Part shown: positions 44,188-52,741 of the stretch, one piece after another | Layout: each line of letters opens with the position of its first letter | How positions within the stretch are numbered: the first letter of the stretch is position 1 | Source of the DNA: an uncultured Algibacter sp. | GTDB taxonomy: Bacteria; Bacteroidota; Bacteroidia; Flavobacteriales; Flavobacteriaceae | Length of the DNA: 64,000 nucleotides | Direction: 5' to 3' | Assembly (NCBI RefSeq): GCF_947495675.1 | Contig: NZ_CANLZX010000003.1 | Coordinates: 62,001 to 126,000 of the forward strand | Made by a program: the position numbers and the translations under genes | Notes under the pieces: generated by a model | Database searches by the model: none | Told to the model about the DNA's origin: nothing | What the model saw: the letters and a program-made list of their open reading frames with translations, nothing else

Positions 44188-45530
44188 CTATTAAAAGTTA
44201 ATCGTTTTGCTGCCTTTACATTCGTGAATTTAGCGTTATGATATACTAATGTACCATTTAAAAATGTATGTGTTATTCTTGATTTGAAAGTAGCGCCTTC
44301 AAAAGGAGACCAACCACATTTATACAAGATATTATCTTTTGTTACTGTCCAAGGGTTATTTAAATCAACTAATACCAAATCTGCAAAATACCCTTCTTTA
44401 ATATAGCCACGTTTTTCTACTTGAAACAAAATGGCAGGATTATGACACATTTTTTCTACTATTTTCTCTAAAGGAATTTTACCCTTATGATGCATTTCTA
44501 AAATAGCTGGTAGCGCATGTTGTACCAGAGGTCCTCCAGACGGTGCACTTGTATAAACGTTATTCTTTTCTTCTTTAGTATGAGGTGCATGATCTGTTGC
44601 AATCACATCAATTCTATCATCCAATAAAGCTTTCCATAATTGATCTCTATCATCCTTAGTTTTAACGGCAGGATTCCATTTGATTAATGTGCCTTTTTTA
44701 TCATAATCTTCATCAGAAAACCATAAATGGTGTATACAAACCTCGGCAGTAATTTTCTTTTCTGCTAAAGGAATTTTATTTGTAAACAAATTTGTTTCTT
44801 TTCCAGTAGAAAGATGAAAAACATGTAATCTAGCGCCTGTTTTCTTTGCTAATTCAATGGCTTTTGATGATGATATATAACAAGCCTCTTCACTTCTAAT
44901 AATAGGGTGATATTTAATTGGAATATCATCTCCAAATTCCTCAATATGCGCTTTTAAATTTTCTTTTATCGTTGCTTCATCTTCGCAGTGTACCGAAATA
45001 ACCATATCAGTACTTTCAAATATTTTCTCTAAAACTTCTGGGTCATCAACCAGCATATTTCCAGTAGAAGAACCTAAAAATAATTTTAATCCTGCAACCT
45101 GATTTGCTTCAAGTTTTAAAATTTCATCCAAATTATCATTAGTACCACCAAACATAAATGAATAGTTTGCAGATGATGTTTTTGCGGCTATTTCAAACTT
45201 TTCTTCTAATTTCTCAATAGTTGTAGTTTGCGGGTTGGTATTTGGCATCTCAATAAAAGAAGTAATACCACCAGCAATAGCAGCTCTAGATTCGGTTTCA
45301 ATATTTGCTTTATGAGTTAAACCAGGCTCTCTAAAATGCACTTGATCATCTATGGCTCCTGGTAAAAGATATTTACCTTCGGCATCATAAACTAACACAT
45401 CGGCAGATTTAGGACTAATTGAATCGGCTATTTGTTTAATATATTCACCTTCAATTAACACATCACCACTAAAAATAGTTCCTTCATTAACTATTTTTGC
45501 ATTTTTTATAAGTGTAATTTTATTTTTCAT
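44184..45530 (-). CDS. pyrC: Dihydroorotase
   Basis: 448 residues, class I type. The metal-binding start is DQVHFREPGLTHKANIETE, then EMPNTNPQT, HCEDE, the HVFHLST strand and IATDHAPHTKEEK. It closes carbamoyl-aspartate to dihydroorotate in pyrimidine synthesis. Upstream is a mannosyltransferase-like gene (5 bp), downstream the DUF4296 lipoprotein. No other pyr genes are near. Confidence 0.93.
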   Translation of the reverse strand: MKNKITLIKNAKIVNEGTIFSGDVLIEGEYIKQIADSISPKSADVLVYDAEGKYLLPGAIDDQVHFREPGLTHKANIETESRAAIAGGITSFIEMPNTNPQTTTIEKLEEKFEIAAKTSSANYSFMFGGTNDNLDEILKLEANQVAGLKLFLGSSTGNMLVDDPEVLEKIFESTDMVISVHCEDEATIKENLKAHIEEFGDDIPIKYHPIIRSEEACYISSSKAIELAKKTGARLHVFHLSTGKETNLFTNKIPLAEKKITAEVCIHHLWFSDEDYDKKGTLIKWNPAVKTKDDRDQLWKALLDDRIDVIATDHAPHTKEEKNNVYTSAPSGGPLVQHALPAILEMHHKGKIPLEKIVEKMCHNPAILFQVEKRGYIKEGYFADLVLVDLNNPWTVTKDNILYKCGWSPFEGATFKSRITHTFLNGTLVYHNAKFTNVKAAKRLTFNR

Positions 45531-45535
45531 GGTAT

Positions 45536-46258
45536 TTATTTCTTAAATAAACTTTTCAACTTCATTGAAATAACTCCAAAGATAGCCTCAGAAATTATTC
45601 CAGAACTCAATTTAGACTCACCTTTTGTTCTATCAGTAAATATAACCGGAACTTCAACAATTTTAAATTTTTTAATATAGGTTTTAAATTTCATTTCTAT
45701 TTGAAATGCATAACCTATAAACTTTACAGCATCTAAATCAATCGCTTCAAGTACTCGCCTTTTATAACATACAAAACCAGCAGTAGTATCATGAATTTTC
45801 ATACCTGTTATTAATCGGACGTATTTAGATGCCCAATAAGACATTAGCACTCTATTCATGGGCCAATTTACAACATTTACACCCGTTTTATATCTTGAAC
45901 CTATGGCCATATCTGCACCTTCTATATGACAGGCGTTGTAAAGTTTTATAATATCTTTTGGGTCATGAGAGAAATCGGCATCCATTTCAAAAATATAATT
46001 ATAGCTTTTAGCTAAACACCATTTAAAACCATGAATATATGCTGTACCTAACCCAGATTTTTCTTCTCTTAATTCTAAAAATAATTTTTTTGGAAATTCT
46101 TCTTGAAGTGCTTTAACTTTTAAAGCAGTTAAATCTGGCGAATTATCATCTACAATAAGAATATGGATTTCGTCAGATTGAGAAAATACAGCCCTTATTA
46201 TAGACTCAATATTTTCAATCTCATTATATGTTGGTATAATTACAACAGAATCAAGCAT
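45536..46258 (-). CDS. Polyprenol-phosphate mannosyltransferase-like GT2 enzyme
   Basis: 240 residues from the ATG at 46258. A longer frame from a TTG at 46294 is rejected because that codon lies inside a -7 box. GT2 motifs: VIIPTYNEIENIESI, ILIVDDNSPD, FEMDADFSHDP (DxD) and GSRYKTGVNVVNWP. Dolichol-phosphate-mannose synthases look like this. No C-terminal membrane helices, so it is a peripheral enzyme making a lipid-linked sugar donor. It heads the transcript with pyrC and DUF4296. Confidence 0.87.
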   Translation of the reverse strand: MLDSVVIIPTYNEIENIESIIRAVFSQSDEIHILIVDDNSPDLTALKVKALQEEFPKKLFLELREEKSGLGTAYIHGFKWCLAKSYNYIFEMDADFSHDPKDIIKLYNACHIEGADMAIGSRYKTGVNVVNWPMNRVLMSYWASKYVRLITGMKIHDTTAGFVCYKRRVLEAIDLDAVKFIGYAFQIEMKFKTYIKKFKIVEVPVIFTDRTKGESKLSSGIISEAIFGVISMKLKSLFKK

Positions 46259-46291
46259 ATTCTTTTTTATTGAAATCCTTTTTATTTTTTG

Positions 46292-46299
46292 CAAATGTA
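46292..46299 (-). promoter_or_regulatory. -7 box of the mannosyltransferase-pyrC-DUF4296 operon
   Basis: TACATTTG on the minus strand (exact TAnnTTTG), 33 bp before the ATG at 46258. Confidence 0.55.
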
Positions 46300-46376
46300 C
46301 ATTAATCAGTGTTTAATTATTTTAAATATTTCCTAATAATACACCCAAATGTTAAAAATTATAATAATTTTATGCC

Positions 46377-47024
46377 ATGCTTCGTCACATAGTTTCAAAC
46401 GAAATATTTACCATCTTATTAGTTCTAGGATTAGTAATAGTAGCCCTAGCTAAATTAACTGCGCCAAGACGCTTTGATGATTTTATTATGGTACTAGCAA
46501 ACGATAAGTATCTTAAGATTTATTCTAGAGATCAGAAATTTTTCGACAAGTTTGATGCTTTATTATTTACTAATTTAATTTTATCAGTATCTGTATTCTG
46601 TTTTATTGTATTTAAACATTATGCAAGTGTCCAAAATATTTCAGGAAATACTATGTTTAAATTAACCTTTAGCATAGGTGTTTTTATACTAATTAAAGTA
46701 CTTACTGAGCGCTTAATTGGTAGCCTTTTTGAAATAGATAAGCTTATAGACCAATATGTTTTTCAAAAAATTAGTTTTAAAAATTATTTAGGGCTTTTAT
46801 TACTTCCTGTAAATGCGTTATTACTTTATAGCTTCCAGCCCACATTACCTTTAATTTACGGTATAATTTCCGTATTATTAATTATTAACATTATTGGTTT
46901 AATTAGTTCATTTAAAACACATCAAAGTTTAATAAAACACAACTTATTTTATTTTATTTTGTATCTTTGCGCTCTCGAAATCGCACCCTATGTCATTTTA
47001 TATAAGGTGTTTATTTCAGATTAA
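46377..47024 (+). CDS. DUF4271 membrane protein
   Basis: 215 residues with about six hydrophobic helices and short charged loops (APRRFDDFIMVLANDKYLKIY after helix 1). I recognise it as DUF4271, a family limited to Bacteroidota and usually placed directly before hemD, as here (21 bp gap). Function unknown. An internal -7 box near its 3' end probably drives hemD. Confidence 0.82.
   Translation: MLRHIVSNEIFTILLVLGLVIVALAKLTAPRRFDDFIMVLANDKYLKIYSRDQKFFDKFDALLFTNLILSVSVFCFIVFKHYASVQNISGNTMFKLTFSIGVFILIKVLTERLIGSLFEIDKLIDQYVFQKISFKNYLGLLLLPVNALLLYSFQPTLPLIYGIISVLLIINIIGLISSFKTHQSLIKHNLFYFILYLCALEIAPYVILYKVFISD
46962..46969 (+). promoter_or_regulatory. Internal promoter for hemD
   Basis: TATCTTTG followed by CGCTCTC, nearly the same as the rpsP box, lies inside the end of the DUF4271 coding region, 77 bp before the hemD ATG. 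Confidence 0.4.
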
Positions 47025-47045
47025 AAGTATAAACGACTTGCGCTT

Positions 47046-47795
47046 ATGAAAGTGAAAACCATTTTAGTATCTCAACCAGAACCTAAAATAGAGAACTCGC
47101 CCTACTTCGATTTACAAGAAAAGCAACGTGTAAAAATCGATTTTAGACCATTTATTCATGTTGAAGGCGTGTCTGCTAAAGAAATTAGACACCAAAAAAT
47201 TGATTTAAGTGATTATACTGCTATTATTTTAACAAGTAGAAACGCTGTAGATCACTTTTTTAGAATTGCCGAAGAAATGCGATTTAAAGTTCCAGACTCA
47301 ATGAAATACTTCTGCCAGTCTGAAGCAGTAGCTTACTATCTTCAAAAATATGTGGTGTATAGAAAACGTAAAATTTATGTTGGCAAACGTACGTTTACAG
47401 AATTATCACCTTTAATTAAAAAGTATAAAGACGAAAAATTCTTATTACCAAATACAGATAAAGTAAAACCTGCAGTACCAGAAACACTTGATGCATTAGG
47501 TGTAAACTGGAAACAAGCTACATTTTATAAAACAGTAGTTAGCGATTTATCTGACTTAGCTAATGTTTCTTACGATGTTTTAGTGTTTTTTAGCCCTTCG
47601 GGAATTGAATCGTTATTTCAAAACTTTCCAGATTTTAAACAAAATGAAACTAGAATAGCTGTTTTTGGAAATACCACTATTAAAGCTGTTGAAGAAAAAG
47701 GATTACGTGTAGATATTGCTGCACCAACACCTGAAACACCTTCAATGACTATGGCTTTACAAAAATATATTGAAAAAGCTAACAAAGGAAAATAA
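47046..47795 (+). CDS. hemD: Uroporphyrinogen-III synthase
   Basis: 249 residues, two-lobed HemD fold: ILVSQPEPKIENSPYF, TAIILTSRNAVDHFFRIAE, YVGKRTFTEL, YDVLVFFSPSGIESLFQNF and RIAVFGNTTIKAVEEKGL. It cyclises hydroxymethylbilane in heme synthesis. It follows DUF4271 and ends at a strong bidirectional terminator shared with pckA. Confidence 0.9.
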   Translation: MKVKTILVSQPEPKIENSPYFDLQEKQRVKIDFRPFIHVEGVSAKEIRHQKIDLSDYTAIILTSRNAVDHFFRIAEEMRFKVPDSMKYFCQSEAVAYYLQKYVVYRKRKIYVGKRTFTELSPLIKKYKDEKFLLPNTDKVKPAVPETLDALGVNWKQATFYKTVVSDLSDLANVSYDVLVFFSPSGIESLFQNFPDFKQNETRIAVFGNTTIKAVEEKGLRVDIAAPTPETPSMTMALQKYIEKANKGK

Positions 47796-47815
47796 GGCTT
47801 TGTTTAATGATATAA

Positions 47816-47848
47816 AAAAAGGGATGATTTAAAAAATCATCCCTTTTT
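47816..47848. terminator. Bidirectional terminator between hemD and pckA
   Basis: Stem AAAAAGGGATGATTT/AAATCATCCCTTTTT with a 3-base loop, A-rich on one side and T-rich on the other, between two convergent genes. Confidence 0.92.
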
Positions 47849-47909
47849 ACATTTAATATATTAACCATTAATAGGTGCTGCTTTATTAAGAGAACTAAAT
47901 CTATTTGCT

Positions 47910-49526
47910 TTAAAAACCATAGCGTTGTGGCCCACCACGTCTTATTTCCTCACTACAATGGGCTTCATACTTTTTAAAATTTTCTCTAAACGCATTAGTT
48001 AATTTAAAAGCCATTTTATAATAAGCTTCATCATCATTCCATGTTGCTCTTGGACTTAATACGCTTGTTGGCACACCAGGACACGATCTAGGTTGTGCAA
48101 CACCAAATACAGAATGAATATGATAGTCGTCATAATTATAAAGCCCTAAGTGGCCATCTAAAACAGCATTAATCATAGCTCGCGTATACTTAAGTTTCAT
48201 TCTAGTACCAACACCATAAGGACCTCCTGTCCAACCTGTATTTACCAGCCATACATTTACTCCTGCATCAATCATTTTTTTACTTAACATTTCTGCATAT
48301 TTAGAAGGATGCAAAGGCATAAAAGGTGCACCAAAACAAGCCGAGAAAGAAGGCATAGGCTCTTTAACGCCTGCTTCTGTTCCTGCAACTTTTGCTGTAT
48401 AACCAGATATAAAATGATAAGCCGCTTGGCTAGGAGTTAACTTTGAAATAGGTGGAATAACACCAAAAGCATCGGCTGTTAAAAAGAAAATGTTTTTAGG
48501 GTTTTTACCAATAGATGGTGTTTGAATGTTTTCTATATGATCTATTGGGTAACTTACTCTTGTATTTTGAGTAATGGATGTGTCTTCAAAATCCACCTCA
48601 CCTTTATCATTTAAAATAACATTTTCAAGAATGGCACCTTTTTTAATAGCATCATATATTTCGGGTTCGTTATCTCTTGATAGGTTAATCACTTTAGCAT
48701 AACAACCACCCTCAAAATTAAACACCGTGTTTTCGTTTGTCCATCCATGCTCATCATCACCTATTAAACTTCTATTTGGATCTGTTGAAAGTGTTGTTTT
48801 TCCTGTTCCAGACAAGCCAAAGAATATGGCTGTATCTCCATCTTTACCAACATTAGCACTACAATGCATAGGCATGGTATTTTTAAAAACTGGAAGTATA
48901 AAGTTTAAGGCAGAAAAAATACCTTTTTTAATTTCGCCAGTATAACCTGTGCCGCCAATTAATGCTATCTTTTTAGTGAAATTTAAAATAGCAAAGTTAT
49001 GTTGTCTGGTTCCATCTTCATCGGCAACAGCCATAAAACTTGGAGCATTAACTATAACCCACTCTGGTTTAAAGTCTTCTAGCTCATCTTCTGTTGGGCG
49101 CAAAAACATGTTATACGCAAACTGGTTACTCCACGGATATTCATTAATTACACGAATATTAAGCTTATAATTTTTATCTGCACAAGCATAACTATCTCTA
49201 ACATAAAGTTCTTTCTCAGATAAATAATCAACTACCTTATTATATAATTTATCAAAGTTTTCAGGTTCAAAAGGAATATTTACATTTCCCCACCAAACAC
49301 GATCTTTTGTAATATCATCTTTAACTATAAACCTATCTTTAGGAGAACGTCCTGTAAATTCACCTGTATTAACTGCTAAAGCACCAGAAGATGCCTCGGT
49401 ACCTAGTCCTTTTGCTATCGTAATATCATGAAGTTCATCTGGTGATAATTGATAATTTACTATTGCATTTTTGATACCATATTTTTCTAACGAAATCGTT
49501 TTCGTAAATTGACCGTAATTTCCCAT
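47910..49526 (-). CDS. pckA: ATP-type PEP carboxykinase
   Basis: 538 residues, the usual size. Active-site elements: TGRSPKDRF (oxaloacetate/PEP arginine), GTGYTGEIKKG, kinase loop FGLSGTGKTTLSTDP, metal site LIGDDEHGW, and FEGGCYAKVINLS. It converts oxaloacetate and ATP to PEP in gluconeogenesis. A second PEP carboxykinase candidate of the PPi type is at 26391-29840. Monocistronic with a shared terminator. Confidence 0.97.
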   Translation of the reverse strand: MGNYGQFTKTISLEKYGIKNAIVNYQLSPDELHDITIAKGLGTEASSGALAVNTGEFTGRSPKDRFIVKDDITKDRVWWGNVNIPFEPENFDKLYNKVVDYLSEKELYVRDSYACADKNYKLNIRVINEYPWSNQFAYNMFLRPTEDELEDFKPEWVIVNAPSFMAVADEDGTRQHNFAILNFTKKIALIGGTGYTGEIKKGIFSALNFILPVFKNTMPMHCSANVGKDGDTAIFFGLSGTGKTTLSTDPNRSLIGDDEHGWTNENTVFNFEGGCYAKVINLSRDNEPEIYDAIKKGAILENVILNDKGEVDFEDTSITQNTRVSYPIDHIENIQTPSIGKNPKNIFFLTADAFGVIPPISKLTPSQAAYHFISGYTAKVAGTEAGVKEPMPSFSACFGAPFMPLHPSKYAEMLSKKMIDAGVNVWLVNTGWTGGPYGVGTRMKLKYTRAMINAVLDGHLGLYNYDDYHIHSVFGVAQPRSCPGVPTSVLSPRATWNDDEAYYKMAFKLTNAFRENFKKYEAHCSEEIRRGGPQRYGF

Positions 49527-49569
49527 AAATTATGTAAAATTGATTATTATACTAAATTAAAACAAATAT

Positions 49570-49983
49570 TTAAAGTACACGCTTATTGCTTATATTTTTA
49601 GATGAAATCTTCAAGACATCGACAAACATAAAAATCCATGCTAATATTAACGACAAACCACCAATTGGAGTTATAAAACCAATCGTTTTAAAATTAAAGC
49701 TAGATAACTCATTTGCAGCTAAGCCATAAATTGAACCCGAAAAAAGAACAACCCCAACTAAAACTAAATAATATATTATTTTTTTTGTTTTTGGTTTTAT
49801 TACTGAACTACTAGCAACAAATAATAGTAAAAGCGCATGATACATTTGATAACGTACACCGGTTTCAAAAGTTTGTTGAGATTCAAAAGGAATTAATTCC
49901 TTTAAAGCATGAGCACCAAAAGCGCCAAAAATAACACTTAAAACCCCTAACAAAGAAGCCGTAATTAAAATTGTTTTATTCAT
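49570..49983 (-). CDS. DUF423 membrane protein
   Basis: 137 residues from the ATG at 49983 (a longer frame starts at 50004, but the family begins MNKTILITASLLG). Four hydrophobic helices with the DUF423 signature GAFGAHALKELIP and TGVRYQMYHALLLL. Small inner-membrane proteins of unknown function, conserved in many bacteria. Confidence 0.87.
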   Translation of the reverse strand: MNKTILITASLLGVLSVIFGAFGAHALKELIPFESQQTFETGVRYQMYHALLLLFVASSSVIKPKTKKIIYYLVLVGVVLFSGSIYGLAANELSSFNFKTIGFITPIGGLSLILAWIFMFVDVLKISSKNISNKRVL

Positions 49984-50094
49984 TTTTATATAAATTATTC
50001 TCAATAAATACTTTTAATATTTAATAATTTCGTAAAATTGAATGTGTTTTCAGCATTTTACTAGTTATTACAAAATTACTTAACATAAATCAAT

Positions 50095-51459
50095 ATGCGA
50101 AATATTTTAATCATTGGTTCTGGAAAATCTACTTCATATTTATTAAAATATCTTTTAGAAAAATCTATTTCAGAAAATTTATTTTTAACTGTAGGCGATT
50201 TAAATATTGAACATACCAATAACTTAATTGGTAACCATAAAAATGCTAAGGCTATAATTTTAGATGTTTTTGATGTAGTATCAAGAACCAATGCTATAAA
50301 AAAAGCAGATATTGTGGTGTCTATGCTTCCTGCACGATTTCATATTGAAGTTGCCAAAGATTGTATTACACACAAAAAACATATGGTAACAGCATCATAT
50401 GTTAGCCCTGAAATGCAAGCCTTAAATGATGATGTTATTGCTAACAACCTCATTTTAATGAATGAAATAGGTGTAGACCCAGGTATAGACCACATGAGTG
50501 CTATGCAAGTTTTAGATAAAATTAGAGATAAAGGAGGTAATATTATTTTGTTTGAATCTTTTACAGGAGGTTTAGTGGCTCCTGAGAGTGATAATAATCT
50601 CTGGAACTACAAATTTACTTGGAACCCCAGAAATGTTGTAGTTGCTGGACAAGGTGGTGCTGCAAAATTTCTACAAGAAGGTGCTTATAAATACATTCCA
50701 TACAACCGTTTATTTAGGCGTACTGAATTTTTAGAAATTGATAATTTTGGTCGTTTTGAAGTCTATGCAAACAGAGACTCTTTAAAATATCAAAATGTAT
50801 ATGGATTAGAAAACATTAAAACACTTTACCGTGGTACAATGCGTCGTGTAGGTTTTAGTCGTGCTTGGAACATTTTCGTGACTTTAGGTATGACTGATGA
50901 CAGCTACATTATCGATGATAGTGAAAACATGAGCTATCGTGATTTTATTAATGCATTTTTACCTTACAGTCCATCGGATTCTGTTGAATTAAAACTAAGA
51001 CATCAACTAAAAATTGATCAAGACGATGTAGTTTGGGATAAACTTGTAGAACTGGATATTTTTAACCCTAATAAACCTGTAGGACTCAAGAAAGCATCGC
51101 CAGCACAAATTCTACAAAAAATATTAATGGATAGCTGGACACTCTCTAAAACCGATAAAGACATGATAGTTATGTACCATAAATTTGGTTACGAATTGAA
51201 TGGCAAAAAACATCAAATAGATGCCAATTTGGTTGTTCTTGGCGAAGACCAAACCTATACAGCCATGGCAAAAACTGTTGGTTTACCTGTTGCTATAGCT
51301 ACACTTGCCATATTAAATGGGACTATAAAAACACCTGGTGTTCAAATTCCTATCTCCAAAGAGGTTTATGAACCTATTTTAAAAGAATTAAAGGAATTCG
51401 GTATTGTTTTTCATGAAAAAGAAGTGCCTTATTTGGGGTACAACCCTTTAAATAATTAG
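50095..51459 (+). CDS. Saccharopine dehydrogenase family protein
   Basis: 454 residues. Rossmann start RNILIIGSGKSTSYLLKYL, then DVFDVVSRTNAIKKADIVVSMLP, MNEIGVDPGIDHMSAMQVLD, FTGGLVAPESDNNLWNYKF and PVGLKKASPAQILQKIL. This fits the saccharopine dehydrogenase (glutamate-forming, Lys9-like) group for lysine degradation via 2-aminoadipate. An Lrp-type regulator follows by 103 bp. The glutaryl-CoA dehydrogenase-like gene at 24.6 kb would act lower in the same route, but that link is inference. Confidence 0.87.
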   Translation: MRNILIIGSGKSTSYLLKYLLEKSISENLFLTVGDLNIEHTNNLIGNHKNAKAIILDVFDVVSRTNAIKKADIVVSMLPARFHIEVAKDCITHKKHMVTASYVSPEMQALNDDVIANNLILMNEIGVDPGIDHMSAMQVLDKIRDKGGNIILFESFTGGLVAPESDNNLWNYKFTWNPRNVVVAGQGGAAKFLQEGAYKYIPYNRLFRRTEFLEIDNFGRFEVYANRDSLKYQNVYGLENIKTLYRGTMRRVGFSRAWNIFVTLGMTDDSYIIDDSENMSYRDFINAFLPYSPSDSVELKLRHQLKIDQDDVVWDKLVELDIFNPNKPVGLKKASPAQILQKILMDSWTLSKTDKDMIVMYHKFGYELNGKKHQIDANLVVLGEDQTYTAMAKTVGLPVAIATLAILNGTIKTPGVQIPISKEVYEPILKELKEFGIVFHEKEVPYLGYNPLNN

Positions 51460-51562
51460 TATTTACCTTAGTTAGTTTGAGCTTACATAAATAACCCTAA
51501 ATACAAATTATGGTTTCAATTAAAAAACTAATAGTTACTTTTATGTTTTAGTTTAAAATAAC

Positions 51563-52033
51563 ATGAAACAAAAAGCAAAAACCATAACTATTGATGGTAT
51601 TGATAAAAAAATACTACGTGCTTTAACAAAAGATGCCAGAACACCTATTTTAGAAATAGCTAGAAATGTTGGTATTTCTGGAGCAGCTATACATCAACGC
51701 TTACGTAAACTCGAAAAAACGAAACTTATTTCTGGCTCTAAATTTATTATTAATCATGAAGTTTTAGGCTATAAAACATTAGCATTTGTTGGAATATACT
51801 TAGACAAAGCTGCTAATACAGACGATGTTGTTAGTTCCTTAAAACGTGTGCCAGAAGTTTTAGAATGCCATTACACTACCGGAAACTATAGCCTTTTTAT
51901 TAAACTTTTAAGCAAAGACAATGCACACCTTATGCGTTTACTTCATGAAAAAATACAAACAATAAAGGGTGTTCAACGCACAGAATCCCTTATTTCACTA
52001 GACCAACAGATTGACAGACAGGTGCACATATAA
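51563..52033 (+). CDS. Lrp/AsnC-family transcriptional regulator
   Basis: 156 residues. Helix-turn-helix IDKKILRALTKDARTPILEIARNVGISGAAIHQRLRKLE-like region (about 10-50), then the RAM/ligand domain (LAFVGIYLDKA, VLECHYTTGNYSLFIKL). Such proteins sense amino acids as octamers. Downstream of a saccharopine dehydrogenase-like gene, it may control lysine metabolism; that is inferred from position. Confidence 0.92.
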   Translation: MKQKAKTITIDGIDKKILRALTKDARTPILEIARNVGISGAAIHQRLRKLEKTKLISGSKFIINHEVLGYKTLAFVGIYLDKAANTDDVVSSLKRVPEVLECHYTTGNYSLFIKLLSKDNAHLMRLLHEKIQTIKGVQRTESLISLDQQIDRQVHI

Positions 52034-52116
52034 TAAAATTAAAATATATTAATCAAATACTTATCCTCGGCACACTTATTGACGAATATTCCTTTCAACT
52101 TATTAATCAAAAATCA

Positions 52117-52656
52117 ATGAAAAAAATTTATTTAGTATTACTAGTTACTACGTTATTCTCAGCATCTATGTTTTCTCAAGAAAAAACAGAAAACAAAGAT
52201 GTCTCTAAAAACTTTAATGAAGTAAAAATCAACGGACTGTATTTGGTGCTTGGTGCTTTCGATCTCACTTACGAGCGCACAATTAACGAAGAATCTGCAT
52301 TTGGTGTAAACGTATTTCTGCCGTTTGACGACGACATTAACGACGATGTTAATTATTACATTTCTCCTTATTATCGTTTTTATTTTGGTAAAAAATATGC
52401 TGCAGGCTTTTTTTTAGAAGGATTTGGAATGCTGAATTCCACAAAAGAATACAATTACCTAATTGGCTCCAATACAACAACCAAAGAATCTATTACCGAT
52501 TTTGCTTTAGGTATTGGTTTGGGAGGAAAATGGGTTACTAGTAGCGGATTTGTTGGCGAATTAAGTTTAGGTCTTGGAAGAAACCTTTTTAATAACGACC
52601 GATATGATTATGAAATTATTGGAAAAGTTGGTATAACTGTTGGTTACCGTTTTTAA
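52117..52656 (+). CDS. DUF3575-type outer-membrane beta-barrel protein
   Basis: 179 residues. Signal peptide ends near residue 20 (ASMFSQ). The mature part has alternating strands: LYLVLGAFDLTYERTINEES, YYISPYYRFYFGKKYAAGFF, DFALGIGLGGKWVTSSGFVGEL and a C-terminal VGITVGYRF ending in Phe, as expected for an outer-membrane barrel. It fits the DUF3575 family; function unknown. Confidence 0.8.
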   Translation: MKKIYLVLLVTTLFSASMFSQEKTENKDVSKNFNEVKINGLYLVLGAFDLTYERTINEESAFGVNVFLPFDDDINDDVNYYISPYYRFYFGKKYAAGFFLEGFGMLNSTKEYNYLIGSNTTTKESITDFALGIGLGGKWVTSSGFVGELSLGLGRNLFNNDRYDYEIIGKVGITVGYRF

Positions 52657-52677
52657 TATAAATTCTATAAAAAACTA

Positions 52678-52705
52678 AAAACCAAGCTAAATGCTTGGTT
52701 TTTTT
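52678..52705 (+). terminator. Terminator of the DUF3575 gene
   Basis: Stem AAAACCAAGC / GCTTGGTTTT with loop TAAAT and a T run, 21 bp after the stop. Confidence 0.9.
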
Positions 52706-52716
52706 ATATGGTAAGA

Positions 52717-52734
52717 TTCCTGTTTATGCAGGAA
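52717..52734. repeat. Short palindromic repeat after glyS
   Basis: TTCCTGTTTATGCAGGAA (6-bp stem, 6-base loop) in the convergent gap between the DUF3575 gene and glyS. It has the same design as the elements at 23199-23261, and there is no T run to make it a terminator. Confidence 0.45.
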
Positions 52735-52741
52735 ATTATTA

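Noticed and set aside
46259..46294. Longer mannosyltransferase start at TTG 46294
   Set aside because: The codon lies inside the TACATTTG promoter box, so it would not be transcribed.
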